A stretch of DNA of 45,163 bases from Sphingomonas sp. UBA978 (GCF_002292295.1 NZ_DBBS01000012.1:1-45163); one strand, 5' to 3'; positions 24,290 to 35,755 are shown, counted from the first letter of the stretch. Numbers and translations are program-made. The notes: generated by a model from the sequence alone, not told the origin.

Positions 24290-24318
24290 CGTTTAGGTGG
24301 GGGGTGCCGGGGTGTCAA
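24290..24318 (-). promoter_or_regulatory. Promoter of the F0 ATP synthase operon
   Basis: On the minus strand, TTGACA (24318-24313) is followed after exactly 17 bases by TAAACG (24295-24290). The expected start of transcription is about 66 bases before the atpI GTG. This is the best housekeeping promoter match in the window, and its position fits the operon atpI-atpB-atpE-b'-b. Confidence 0.65.
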
Positions 24319-24356
24319 CCACCCCGTTCCCGCGCCGCGCGGGGCGGATCAGGGCG

Positions 24357-24728
24357 TTACTTGCAGCGCCCGTCGAGCTCCGGCGTGCCGCTGTTCTCCT
24401 TCCACTGGCCCGACGGCGTCTTGTACATCTCGCCCTGCCCGACCTTGGCCACCAGGTTGCAGCCGCTCGTGAAGGCGAATTGCTCCACCGTCGATCCGCT
24501 CGCCTGCGCGCTGGCCGTATAGGCCGCCTTGCGCTTGATGTTGATGTCGCGGACCAGCGCCTGCACCGCCGGACCGCCGCTGACCACGCCCAGATAGCCG
24601 TCGGGCTGCTCGCCGACCTGCTTCGCCTCGCGCGCGGCGGCATAGGCCGGATCGCGCTGCGCCATCGCCGCGGCGGACAGGCCGGTGAGGGCCACCGCGC
24701 CGGCGAACATCATCATGACCGTCTTCAT
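24357..24728 (-). CDS. ydbL: YdbL-family periplasmic protein (DUF1318)
   Basis: The 123-residue protein has a signal peptide (MKTVMMMFAGAVALTGLSAAAMA) and a DUF1318-like body with DGYLGVVSGGPAVQALVRDINIKRKAAY, close to the conserved core. Its C-terminus (SGCNLVAKVGQGEMYKTPSGQWK) also fits the family. In E. coli the YdbL, YnbE and YdbH proteins act together in lipid transport between the two membranes, with YdbL acting as a chaperone for YnbE. The same three genes lie here in a row, one base apart from ynbE. Confidence 0.87.
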   Translation of the reverse strand: MKTVMMMFAGAVALTGLSAAAMAQRDPAYAAAREAKQVGEQPDGYLGVVSGGPAVQALVRDINIKRKAAYTASAQASGSTVEQFAFTSGCNLVAKVGQGEMYKTPSGQWKENSGTPELDGRCK

Positions 24729-24729
24729 C

Positions 24730-24954
24730 TTAGAAAATCCCCGGATTCTGCTGGATCAGCGACTTCGCTTCCCCGTCGAGACGATAGACCACTTCCTGCG
24801 TGACGCTGATGTTGAGGTTGATCTCGATCGGCTTGTCCGGCGCCGACACGTTGATGCATCCGCCCAACGTCGTCGCCAGCCCGATTCCGGCCATGCCCAT
24901 CATCCATCCCAAGGTCGTGATTCGTCCCGACATGTTCAATCCTGTTTCGTTCAT
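24730..24954 (-). CDS. ynbE: YnbE-family outer membrane lipoprotein
   Basis: This 74-residue protein starts at the ATG at 24954, which overlaps the stop of the YdbH gene (ATGA). A lipobox TTLGGC with Cys33 follows a hydrophobic N-terminus, and the short mature part reads APDKPIEINLNISVTQEVVYRLD, the YnbE motif whose beta-strands stack into a multimer that docks YdbH at the outer membrane. Its size is normal. The larger open frame upstream lies within the YdbH gene. Confidence 0.87.
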   Translation of the reverse strand: MNETGLNMSGRITTLGWMMGMAGIGLATTLGGCINVSAPDKPIEINLNISVTQEVVYRLDGEAKSLIQQNPGIF

Positions 24955-27900
24955 GGCACCTGTCCGCTTGCGGGGGGCTGAATGAGGGGAGTCGCCTTCT
25001 GCCGCTCCAGCAGCGTCGGCAGGTTGCGTTTGATGAGCCGGCTGGGGTCGTAGAAGGATTGTGCCGAATCGAGCAGGCCGCGGAACGGCGCCTTGATGCG
25101 GATATTGAACACGAACGGCAGCTTCTGCAGCCGGCGGACGATGAAATTGCTCGTCGCGCCCTCGCCCTGCGACACGCCGGCGAAGCGCACTTCGGTGACC
25201 ATCTCGCCCGCCAGCGGTCCGTTCATCCCGATCGTCAGATTGCGGTAGCGCAGCGACTTCAGCGCCTGGAATGCGATATTGCCCCACATCCCCAAGTCCT
25301 TCTGCGTCAGGTCGCCGACATAGGCGATCGCCCCGCCGCCCTGCCGCACCGCCAGCCGCCCGTTCTCGATCCGTCCGCCCTCGACATCGAAGATCATCGG
25401 CAGCTCGCCGTCGAACACCCCCGTCGCGTCGAGGTTCTTGAAGTCAAACTGGCCGAGGAACTGCCGCGCCTGCACCCCGTCGAGCCGGAACGTCATCCGC
25501 CGGGCGCCGGATTCGGCGAAATCGAGCGTCGTCGGCAGCAGCGTCATGGTCCCGCCCGCAAACGGCCAGCGCCCGTTGTCGATCTGCACGCGCTGGTCGG
25601 CGAGCAACTGATAGGTGATCGTCCCGTCGGTCACCGCGATCCCCGGGTTGATCGTGCCGATCGTCGCGACCTGCGCCGGCGCGCTTTCCAGCGCCAGCAG
25701 GTCGGTGAAGCGCACGCTGGTGGTGATCCCGCTCACCGGCCCGACCGCGGCGGCGAGCGCGGTATCTTTGGTCGCGAACTGCCCGGTCGAGGTGACGCCC
25801 TGCGCGGTCCAGCCGATATGCCCCGCGCCGGTGACGCTCCCGCGCACCTCGGCGATGACGCCGACGGTCAGGCGGGTCAGCAGCTCGGGCTGGAACTGTT
25901 CGGTGAAGGCGATCCCCGGCACCGCGATATCGGCCGTGCCGCTGCCCGAGGCGAGCGTATGGCCGATGCGGACGTCGGCGACCTTCACGTTGCGTGTCGG
26001 TTCGTACAGCGTCCCCGCCGCGGCGATCGCGCCATCGGCGAGGCGGAAGCCGACGTCGCGCACCGCCAGCGTGCGGAAGCGCGGGTCGGGTGCGGCATCG
26101 TCGACCGTCATCGCCGCGGTCAGCGCGACCACGCCGCCGCGCAGTGACCAGTCGCCCGCCGCCACGCCGAGCAGCAGCGGCACGTTGGCGATCTGCCCCG
26201 ATCCGCCTGCGAACGTCCCCGCCACCGCGCCGCCCGCGATCCGTCCGGTCAGCGTGCCGAGGTCGATCCGCGTCACCCGCTCCGGACTGCCGAGCCGCGC
26301 CGCGACGCCCGCCAGCACGAAGCCCTGATCACCCAGCCGCAGCTGCGCGCCGCTCGCCGCGAGCGTCAGCGGCGTCTGCCCAAGCCGCCCGGTCAGACGG
26401 GTCGCCGGCAGGCGCACGCCGCCGCCCAGCCGCCCGTTCGCGATCGTCAGCATCGCCCCCGACGACGGACACAGCGTCGTGCGCAGCGGATCGAGCGTCA
26501 GCCCCGCCACCGCCAGCCGTCCGATCGCGAGCGGCGTGCAGGCGGGATTGGCGATCAGCGTGCCGCGGCCGTTCCAGCGCACGTCGAGCGGCACGACCAG
26601 ATCGTCGACGCGCCCGTCGCCCAGCGGACCCGACAGCTGCGCCTGCGTGACGATCCGCGTCGCGCCACCCGGCGTCGCCGAGAACGACAGGTCCGCCAGC
26701 GCCAGCCGCGCCGACCCGGCGGCATATGGCGCCATCACCCCCTGCCCCCGCACCGGCGCGCCGACCCGCGTCTGCGCCAGCGCCAGCGTCACCGCCGGCA
26801 ACCCGCCGCCCGACAGCGCCAGCCGCGTGTCGATCCGGACGCGCGCATCGGGCCAGGCCAGCGCCAGCCCGCTGCCCCCGGCGATGCGCAGCCGCGCGCC
26901 GCTTGCCGCGGACAGATCGGCCCGCGTCACCCGCACCTGCCCCGCGTCGCCCGCCAGTCGCGCGGTCAGCGCCGCGCTGCCGTCGAACCGCTGCGCCGCC
27001 AGCCGTGCCGCCCGCGTCGCCGCCGCGACCAGTGGCCCCACCGGCGTACCGTCGCCGACACCGCGCTGCGCCAGTGCCGTCAGCAGCGCCGGCGCGACGC
27101 TGCCGCCACCGACGCTCAGGGTACCGGCGAACAGCTGCTCGCTACCGATCCGGTAGCGGCCCTGCACGCGCAGCCGATCGGCCCCATTGCCGGATGCAAC
27201 GCCGCCGGTCGCATTCAGGTCGATCGCGCCCTCGGTCCTCGTCGCATTGCCGTCGAATCCGATCGTCCCGCGCGCGGTAGCAATTCCCGCCCTGTCAACG
27301 CGCAGCGCGCCGGTCGCGACGCGGGCCGACCCGCGCCAGCCGGTCAGCGCCGGGGTCAGCCGCGCGTCGAGATCGATCCCGGGCCGTGCGACCCGCATGC
27401 CGCCACAGGTCGCCTGCGCGGCGCGCACCGGCCCGACCAAATGCGGCGCGGCGTCGGCGATCGTCACCCGCACCGCCGCCTGCACCCCGGTGGCGACGCA
27501 AGTGCCGCTCGCCAGCCGGTCGCTGACCGCGGCGACCGTGCCGGCGAAGCCATCGTCGAGCCGCCCCGTCCCGGCCAGCTTGAGCCCGATCACCCCCGCC
27601 GGCGTCTCCAGCCGCATTCGCGCATCCGCGACGTCGACATGCAGCGCCGGCAGCGCGAACGGCTTGCCCGATGGCGGCGGCATCAATTTGTCGAGCTCGC
27701 CGAGCGACAGCTGCCCGCCGACCAGCCGCCCGCGCAGCCGGACATGCCCGGCGCGTACCCCGACGATGCTGGCGCCGTCCAGCCCGACCCGCGTCTCCGC
27801 CTCCAGCCAGTCCGCTACCAGATCGGGCGCCGCAGGATTGCCGATCACCACATTGGTGAGCCGCTGCCGGCCGATTCCCAGATCGGCGACGTCATAGCGG

Positions 27901-28094
27901 GCGACGACGCCGCGCTTGCGCAATTCGCCGTCGATGACCCGCGTCGCGATCGGCTTGCGCGCGCCCCACACGCCGATCAGCGCGATCAGCGCCACCAGCG
28001 CGATGACGAGCGGTACGCGGACGCGACCCAGCTGCGGCCTGCGACGCGGGCGTGCGGGGGGCGTATCGCTCGACTGGTCAACGCCCTCGGCCAT
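24951..28094 (-). CDS. ydbH: YdbH-family AsmA-like intermembrane lipid transport protein
   Basis: The 1047-residue product is anchored by one N-terminal membrane helix (about 27-45) and is otherwise a repetitive beta protein, as expected for the long hydrophobic groove of AsmA-like bridges (YhdP, TamB, YdbH). The C-terminal part, DGELPMIFDVEGGRIENGRL, GNIAFQALKSLRYRNLTIGMNGPLAGEMVTEVRF and FNIRIKAPFRGLL, is typical of YdbH. I choose the ATG at 28094 because a GGTGG stretch lies before it; 28106 is an alternative. It is longer than the E. coli protein. The downstream ynbE and ydbL genes support the assignment. Confidence 0.88.
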   Translation of the reverse strand: MAEGVDQSSDTPPARPRRRPQLGRVRVPLVIALVALIALIGVWGARKPIATRVIDGELRKRGVVARYDVADLGIGRQRLTNVVIGNPAAPDLVADWLEAETRVGLDGASIVGVRAGHVRLRGRLVGGQLSLGELDKLMPPPSGKPFALPALHVDVADARMRLETPAGVIGLKLAGTGRLDDGFAGTVAAVSDRLASGTCVATGVQAAVRVTIADAAPHLVGPVRAAQATCGGMRVARPGIDLDARLTPALTGWRGSARVATGALRVDRAGIATARGTIGFDGNATRTEGAIDLNATGGVASGNGADRLRVQGRYRIGSEQLFAGTLSVGGGSVAPALLTALAQRGVGDGTPVGPLVAAATRAARLAAQRFDGSAALTARLAGDAGQVRVTRADLSAASGARLRIAGGSGLALAWPDARVRIDTRLALSGGGLPAVTLALAQTRVGAPVRGQGVMAPYAAGSARLALADLSFSATPGGATRIVTQAQLSGPLGDGRVDDLVVPLDVRWNGRGTLIANPACTPLAIGRLAVAGLTLDPLRTTLCPSSGAMLTIANGRLGGGVRLPATRLTGRLGQTPLTLAASGAQLRLGDQGFVLAGVAARLGSPERVTRIDLGTLTGRIAGGAVAGTFAGGSGQIANVPLLLGVAAGDWSLRGGVVALTAAMTVDDAAPDPRFRTLAVRDVGFRLADGAIAAAGTLYEPTRNVKVADVRIGHTLASGSGTADIAVPGIAFTEQFQPELLTRLTVGVIAEVRGSVTGAGHIGWTAQGVTSTGQFATKDTALAAAVGPVSGITTSVRFTDLLALESAPAQVATIGTINPGIAVTDGTITYQLLADQRVQIDNGRWPFAGGTMTLLPTTLDFAESGARRMTFRLDGVQARQFLGQFDFKNLDATGVFDGELPMIFDVEGGRIENGRLAVRQGGGAIAYVGDLTQKDLGMWGNIAFQALKSLRYRNLTIGMNGPLAGEMVTEVRFAGVSQGEGATSNFIVRRLQKLPFVFNIRIKAPFRGLLDSAQSFYDPSRLIKRNLPTLLERQKATPLIQPPASGQVP

Positions 28095-28168
28095 TCGCGC
28101 CACCATAGCCGGACGCGGCGCCCCGGCGCAATTGCGCCCGCCCTGGACCGGCCCTAGACTTGGGTCCG

Positions 28169-28885
28169 ATGTCGACCTTGCCGCTCCTGCCGGACGCGAT
28201 CGTCCCGATGCTGCCGGAGGATACCGCCGGTCATCGCGAGCGGCTGCGCGGCCGGCTGCTCGACGGCGGCGGCGATGCACTGCTCGACCATGAACTAATC
28301 GAATATCTGTTGATGCTGGCGATCCCGCGGATCGACACCAAGCCGATCGCCAAGGCGCTGCTGCGCGAGTTCGGCGGGATCGGCGGCCTGCTGACCGCGG
28401 ATGCCGCCGCGCTCACCCGCGTGAAGGGGATCAGCGACAGATCCGCCGCCGCGATCAAGATCGCCCATGCCATCGCGATCCGGCTACTGAAGGCGGAGGT
28501 GGCGGAGCGGCCGGTGCTGGCCAACTGGCAGGCGCTGCTCGACTATCTGCGCGCCGACATGGCGCATCACGCGATCGAGCGGTTCCGCGTGCTCCACCTC
28601 AACACCCGCAACATGCTGATCCGCGACGAGGTGATGAGCGAAGGGTCGATCGACCAGGCCGCCGTCCACGTCCGCGAGGTGATCCGCCGCGCGATCGACC
28701 TCGGCTCGGCGGCGATCATCCTCGTCCACAACCATCCCTCGGGCGATCCGTCCCCCAGCCGCGCCGACATCGCCATCACCCGCACCATCGCCACCGCCGG
28801 CGCGGCGATGGGGATCGTGGTGCACGACCATATCATCATGGGCCTCAACGGCCATGTCAGCCTGAAGGCGCAGGGGCTGATCTGA
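28169..28885 (+). CDS. radC: RadC-like JAMM-domain protein
   Basis: The 238-residue protein starts at the ATG at 28169 (an in-frame TTG lies nine bases upstream). An N-terminal helix-hairpin-helix-like region (about 60-95, FGGIGGLLTADAAALTRVKGIS) is followed by the MPN/JAMM domain with the glutamate in MSEGSID and the zinc site HNHPSGDPSPSRAD (His187, His189, Asp200). Despite the name, a role in recombination is doubtful; the metal site suggests peptidase or nuclease-type activity. It is divergent from the YdbH gene, with a 74-bp gap. Confidence 0.92.
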   Translation: MSTLPLLPDAIVPMLPEDTAGHRERLRGRLLDGGGDALLDHELIEYLLMLAIPRIDTKPIAKALLREFGGIGGLLTADAAALTRVKGISDRSAAAIKIAHAIAIRLLKAEVAERPVLANWQALLDYLRADMAHHAIERFRVLHLNTRNMLIRDEVMSEGSIDQAAVHVREVIRRAIDLGSAAIILVHNHPSGDPSPSRADIAITRTIATAGAAMGIVVHDHIIMGLNGHVSLKAQGLI

Positions 28886-28902
28886 TCCGCCCGCCGGGCG
28901 GA
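28886..28902 (+). terminator. Short hairpin immediately after radC stop
   Basis: TCCGCCC and GGGCGGA pair around GCC directly after the TGA. It sits just before the stronger terminator and may aid it. Confidence 0.45.
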
Positions 28903-28910
28903 CACGCGAC

Positions 28911-28940
28911 GGGGGCCGCCGGATCGCTCCGACGGCCCCC
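28911..28940. terminator. Bidirectional terminator between radC and EF-hand gene
   Basis: GGGGGCCG..GGA and TCC..CGGCCCCC form a strong stem with a TCGC loop between two convergent genes. A short TT follows on the plus strand. It can serve both radC and the EF-hand gene. Confidence 0.7.
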
Positions 28941-28960
28941 TTCTCAACTCTCGGCCGGGA

Positions 28961-29440
28961 TCAGGACTGACCCTGGCTCAGGAAGCCGACCAGCTCGGGC
29001 TGGGTCACCGACTTGTCCTTGTCCTTGTCCGCCTGTGCGAAGGCCGCGTTGACCCAGGACCTGGTCTCGGCGCTCGTCGCGCTCGCCTTGGGGTCGCTCG
29101 CCTGCTTCAGCTTGACCATCCAGCTGGCGAACTCGGTCTTTTCGAGCTTGCCGTCCTTGTTGGCGTCATAGGTCGGGAATTCGGTCTGGACGACCGTCGC
29201 GACCTGATCGCCGCCCTCGGCGGGATCCGTCGCGGCGCTCTGCATCGCGGTGCCGTCGGTCGTCGTCACCGGCGCCGAATCCATCGGCGTCGCCGGCGAG
29301 GCCTGCGGGTCGGTGACCGGCGAACCATCCGGCACCTGCGCCGGAGCAGTCGTCGTCTGTGGTACAGTATTGGTTTGGGTCTGCGCCAGAGCCGGTGCAG
29401 CGATCGTCATCACTCCGGCGAGAAGAGCATATTTCAGCAT
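28961..29440 (-). CDS. Exported EF-hand calcium-binding protein
   Basis: The 159-residue protein starts at the ATG at 29440 with GGGAG about nine bases upstream. It has a signal peptide (cleavage after ALA near residue 19) and a long Thr/Pro/Ala-rich linker to about 80. Two EF-hand loops follow: DANKDGKLEKTE (Asp92, Asn94, Asp96, Glu103) and DKDKDKSVTQPE (Asp138, Asp140, Asp142, Glu149). Both have the usual ligands, so the protein should bind calcium in the periplasm. It is common in sphingomonads; partner unknown. Confidence 0.85.
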   Translation of the reverse strand: MLKYALLAGVMTIAAPALAQTQTNTVPQTTTAPAQVPDGSPVTDPQASPATPMDSAPVTTTDGTAMQSAATDPAEGGDQVATVVQTEFPTYDANKDGKLEKTEFASWMVKLKQASDPKASATSAETRSWVNAAFAQADKDKDKSVTQPELVGFLSQGQS

Positions 29441-29600
29441 TGCTTGTCTCCCATCGTTCTTCGTGAACCTTGCGACCAACGATTACACCGTCCGCCGCGC
29501 TTACTTGAGATGGGAAATGATCTGTTGGTTGCAATGGTTCCGCACCACCGGGTTTGTGACCGGCCCGCCACGCTGCTACGTCGCCCGCAGAAATCCGCGA

Positions 29601-29622
29601 GTCGTGCCGAAACGGCCACGAC
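29601..29622 (+). promoter_or_regulatory. Hairpin in the purB leader
   Basis: GTCGTG and CACGAC flank CCG and CGG around AAA, about 33 bases before the purB start. No T-run follows. It may be part of a 5' leader structure; no known riboswitch was recognised. Confidence 0.35.
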
Positions 29623-29654
29623 GAGCCGTGCGCCCATCAGGACGAAGGAACATC

Positions 29655-30968
<1,314 letters not shown>

Positions 30969-30986
30969 TCGAGGGAAGATTCACGT

Positions 30987-31024
30987 GCAGGCGCGGAAAC
31001 GGTCACGACCGTCTCCGCGCCTGC
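30987..31024. terminator. Long stem-loop between convergent purB and thioredoxin-like gene
   Basis: A 17-position stem with a single mismatch (GCAGGCGCGGA and ACGGT against ACCGT and TCCGCGCCTGC) closes on a CACG loop. It is nearly symmetric, so it works on both strands. No clear U-tract is present. Confidence 0.7.
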
Positions 31025-31045
31025 GCGCACATCAGACGTCTTTCG

Positions 31046-31564
31046 TCACACCCATTGCGCCAGCCAGTCCGCCAAGCCCTGCGGCGACAGCGAGCGGGCG
31101 TCCGCCAGCGCCGTCTCGCGCCCGGCATTGACCACGCGGTCGGTCTTCGGATCGACGATCAGCAGCGCCGGCACGCCCGCCAGCCGCCCCTTGATCCCGT
31201 ACCGCGCGGGAATCGCCAGATTCTTGTCGAACCGGCCGATATCCACCGTCACCACCTCATAATGGCGCGCGATGAAGCCGTGCATCGCGGGCAGGTGCAT
31301 CACGCCGGCCAGCAGCCGGCAGTCGAGGCACCAATTGCCGCCGAGATCAATCAGCAGCTTCTTGTGCCCCTTCAGCGCCCGCGCCTTCGCCGCCGCGACG
31401 GCGGCCCCGGCATTGGCGGTCGCATCATAGGGCAGCGGCAACGGCTGCGGCAGCTGGTCGAAGGTCGCGACCGACACCCGCGGCGCCGCGACCGGCGCGG
31501 CGGCGAGCGGGAGCGACGGCAGCGCGACGGCAAGCGCGGCGACGAACGGCATCAGACGGGGCAT
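31046..31564 (-). CDS. Periplasmic thioredoxin-fold protein
   Basis: The 172-residue protein starts at the ATG at 31564 behind CGGAG. A signal peptide (MPRLMPFVAALAVALPSLPLAAA) is followed by a thioredoxin-like domain with LLIDLGGNWCLDCRLL, where Cys79 and Cys82 form the CxxC site, and later GVPALLIVDPKTD, which holds the cis-proline of the fold. The WCLDC spacing resembles the C-terminal domain of DsbD and Thioredoxin_7 proteins, so it may reduce or repair envelope disulfides. The redox partner is not encoded nearby. Confidence 0.85.
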   Translation of the reverse strand: MPRLMPFVAALAVALPSLPLAAAPVAAPRVSVATFDQLPQPLPLPYDATANAGAAVAAAKARALKGHKKLLIDLGGNWCLDCRLLAGVMHLPAMHGFIARHYEVVTVDIGRFDKNLAIPARYGIKGRLAGVPALLIVDPKTDRVVNAGRETALADARSLSPQGLADWLAQWV

Positions 31565-31845
31565 GACGATCTCCGATTGGAATTGTGGGAGTAGAGAGCC
31601 GTGCAGCGCACCTGACAAGCCTTGCCATGTTGCGCGACCCAGAAGCACAGCTTGTCCGGCTGCTGGCAGGCTCACGGGGCTGGGTCGGCGGGCAAAGCGT
31701 TGTGCCGACATGGGCCCAGGCGGCAGGCCCCGAATGTTACAGTTGCGTGAAACGCATCCCTGCATGCAAGCAATAATATTGCGCCATCGAGCAACAATCA
31801 TCAAATCGCGCTTACCGGATATTCCTCCGGTATTGGAGACCTTCC
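31565..31845. other. 281-bp intergenic region upstream of both thioredoxin-like gene and the small ORF
   Basis: This spacer has a lower GC content near 31750-31830 (including GCAATAATATTGC-like sequence) and should hold divergent promoters. I could not fix a promoter pair. Its last part contains the hairpin listed next. Confidence 0.4.
31813..31832 (+). promoter_or_regulatory. Hairpin with anti-SD-like loop before the small ORF
   Basis: TACCGGA at 31813-31819 pairs with TCCGGTA at 31826-31832 around TATTCC. Its CCTCC (31824-31828) could alternatively pair with the GGAG ribosome-binding site at 31835-31838, so it may switch between two structures. Inferred from sequence. Confidence 0.4.
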
Positions 31846-31932
31846 ATGCGCATGTTCGAAACCGCAGCCAGCAGCATGCTGGCGATCGCGGCTCAGGCGC
31901 TGGTGGTCGGGGTGATTATCTCCACCTTCTGA
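31846..31932 (+). CDS. Possible 28-residue membrane microprotein
   Basis: An ATG at 31846 with GGAG seven bases before it opens a 28-codon frame ending in TGA at 31930-31932. The product starts MRMFETAASS and then has one hydrophobic helix (MLAIAAQALVVGVIISTF), long enough to cross the membrane. I do not recognise the family. The support is the good Shine-Dalgarno site, its own spacer between genes and the sensible composition. With so few codons, chance cannot be excluded. Confidence 0.5.
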   Translation: MRMFETAASSMLAIAAQALVVGVIISTF

Positions 31933-32004
31933 CCCATCGGCCCGCCCGCCCTTTGCGCCCATCCGGGCAAGGGGGCGCGGCTTGGCCGGGTCATCGGCCG
32001 ACGA

Positions 32005-32463
32005 TCACGCCTTGCGCGGATAGCGTGCAGCGAATTCGCGTTCGGACATCATGAGATAGCGGATCATGTCGACGAACGCCCATGGCCCGGTCACGAGCAG
32101 CCCGACGACGGTGATGCTCATCACCAGCATGGCGATACCCGACCCCGTCCGCCCCAGATAGAAACGGTGGACGCCGAGCGTACCAAGCACGAAGGCGAGC
32201 GCCGCCGCGACGAACTTGTTGCGATCGTTGACCGGCTCATGGACGGGTGCCGGCGCCGCGACCTGCCGCGTCCCCGCGACCTCCGGCATCGGAAAGACGC
32301 TCAGCGCCCGGTCGCCCTCCGCCTCGAAATCCACCTTGATCCCGATCGCCGGCTCGCCGCGCTGCGCCCAATCCTCGGGCGTGAAGCGATAACGCTGGCC
32401 GTCATCGCCCGCGACCAGCCCCTCGCCGGTTCGCGTATCCACACCCAACACCTGTCCGCGCAT
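32005..32463 (-). CDS. TM2-domain membrane protein
   Basis: The 152-residue protein starts at the ATG at 32463, after a GGGGGA stretch. Residues 1-58 resemble a small beta-barrel (MRGQVLGVDTRTGEGLVAGDDGQRYRF), and residues 88-150 form the TM2 domain: NKFVAAALAFVLGTLGVHRFYLGRTGSGIAMLVMSITVVGLLVTGPWAFVDMIRYL, two helices with the Gly-x-His-Arg-Phe-Tyr-Leu-Gly turn. Its function is not known. The N-terminal part resembles cold-shock-type folds, so it may bind nucleic acid or protein. Confidence 0.83.
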   Translation of the reverse strand: MRGQVLGVDTRTGEGLVAGDDGQRYRFTPEDWAQRGEPAIGIKVDFEAEGDRALSVFPMPEVAGTRQVAAPAPVHEPVNDRNKFVAAALAFVLGTLGVHRFYLGRTGSGIAMLVMSITVVGLLVTGPWAFVDMIRYLMMSEREFAARYPRKA

Positions 32464-32581
32464 GCAAGTCCCCCGGTCGTTCGAGCGGCACATTGTGGCG
32501 ATCCCCACCGCCAACGCAAGGTGTCCTAGCCAACCGACACGCCGAATCGGTGCGATCGGCCGCCGGGCGCGAGGGCCGGCA

Positions 32582-33706
32582 TCACTCCGCCGCGAACACG
32601 CCCTTCAGCTTGGCGAAGAAGCCCTGACTCGCCGGGCATTCGTCGCCCGTCTCGGTTTCGCGGAACAGTTCGAGCAGTTCGCGCTGGCGCACCGACAGCT
32701 TGGTCGGCGTCTCGACGTCGATCTGGATGACCAGATCGCCCTGCCCGCGCCCCTGCAGCACCGGCATGCCTGCGCCGCGCTGGCGCAACTGCTTGCCCGA
32801 CTGGATGCCCGCCGGGATCTTGATCTCGTGCGTCCGCCCGTCGAGCCCGGGGATCGACAGCGCGCCGCCCAGCGATGCGGTGGTGAAGCTGATCGGCGCG
32901 CGCGCGAACAGAGTCGTGCCCTCGCGTTCGAACAGCGCATGCCGCGAGACGTGCAGGAAGATATACAGGTCGCCCGCGGGCGCGCCGCGCGGTCCCGCCT
33001 CGCCTTCTCCGGACAGGCGGATGCGCGTGCCCTCATCGACCCCCGGCGGCACCGTCACGCTCAGCGTCTTGGTCTTGTCGATCCGCCCTTCGCCGCGGCA
33101 GTCGGTGCATGGATCGGCGATGATCTCGCCCGCGCCCTGACACACCGGGCAGGCGCGCTCGACCACGAAGAAGCCCTGCTGCGCGCGCACCTTGCCATGG
33201 CCGTTGCACTGGCGGCAGGTGGAGGCATGCGTGCCGGGCTTGGCGCCCGATCCGTGGCAGGTGTCGCATTGCGTCGAGACGTCGACGGTAATCTCGGTCT
33301 GCTTGCCGTGGAACGCCTCTTCGAGCGTGACCTCCATGTCGTAGCGCAGGTCGGCGCCGCGGCGCTGCTGGCCCCGGCCGCCACCGCGACCGCCGCCCAT
33401 GAATTCGCCGAACACGGATTCGAAAATGTCGGAAAAGCCGCTGAAATCCTGCGCGCCGCCGCCACCGCCGCCGCCGTTCTGGAACGCGGCGTGGCCGTAG
33501 CGATCATAAGCCGCCCGCTTCTGCGGGTCCTTCAGGACGTCATAGGCTTCGCTGATCGCCTTGAAGCGCGACTCGCTGTCCTTGCACCCGGCGTTCTTGT
33601 CCGGATGATACTTCATCGCGAGCTTGCGATACGACGACTTGAGCGTCGCGCCGTCCGCGGTGCGCTCGCATTCGAGCAGTTCGTAGTAATCGACTGTGGT
33701 GCTCAT
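32582..33706 (-). CDS. dnaJ: Chaperone protein DnaJ
   Basis: DnaJ stimulates the ATPase of DnaK and delivers unfolded clients. The 374-residue protein has the J domain with the HPD motif (KYHPDKNAG) in the first 70 residues, a Gly-rich linker (GGGGGGGAQDFSGFSDIFE), and four CxxCxGxG zinc motifs (CDTCHGSG, CRQCNGHG, CPVCQGAG, CTDCRGEG), then the client-binding C-terminal domains. It is a complete class A DnaJ. It lies downstream of dnaK on the same strand, with the inverted repeat in between. Confidence 0.97.
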   Translation of the reverse strand: MSTTVDYYELLECERTADGATLKSSYRKLAMKYHPDKNAGCKDSESRFKAISEAYDVLKDPQKRAAYDRYGHAAFQNGGGGGGGAQDFSGFSDIFESVFGEFMGGGRGGGRGQQRRGADLRYDMEVTLEEAFHGKQTEITVDVSTQCDTCHGSGAKPGTHASTCRQCNGHGKVRAQQGFFVVERACPVCQGAGEIIADPCTDCRGEGRIDKTKTLSVTVPPGVDEGTRIRLSGEGEAGPRGAPAGDLYIFLHVSRHALFEREGTTLFARAPISFTTASLGGALSIPGLDGRTHEIKIPAGIQSGKQLRQRGAGMPVLQGRGQGDLVIQIDVETPTKLSVRQRELLELFRETETGDECPASQGFFAKLKGVFAAE

Positions 33707-33727
33707 GCCCGGCCCTTATAGCCCTGA

Positions 33728-33840
33728 GCCCTCTTCCCCGCGGGGAGAGGGTTTGGGAGAGGGGCGGTGTCTCGCCGAGACCGGTCTCTCTGCGAGACCC
33801 CGCCCCCTCACCCCGACCCTCTCCCCGGCGGGGAGAGGGA
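33728..33840. repeat. Long imperfect inverted repeat between dnaK and dnaJ
   Basis: Arms of about 47 bases (33728-33774 and 33793-33840) are imperfect reverse complements: each contains a CCCTCTCCCCGCGGGGAGAGGG-like palindrome (written here in part), then a GGGGCGG region and TCTCG, with a short centre. Similar CCTCTCC/GGAGAGG palindromes are scattered in many proteobacterial genomes as REP-type elements. In the dnaK-dnaJ message it would form a large stem that could slow RNA decay after dnaK or reduce read-through to dnaJ. Confidence 0.7.
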
Positions 33841-33850
33841 GGGACGTCAT

Positions 33851-35755
<1,905 letters not shown>

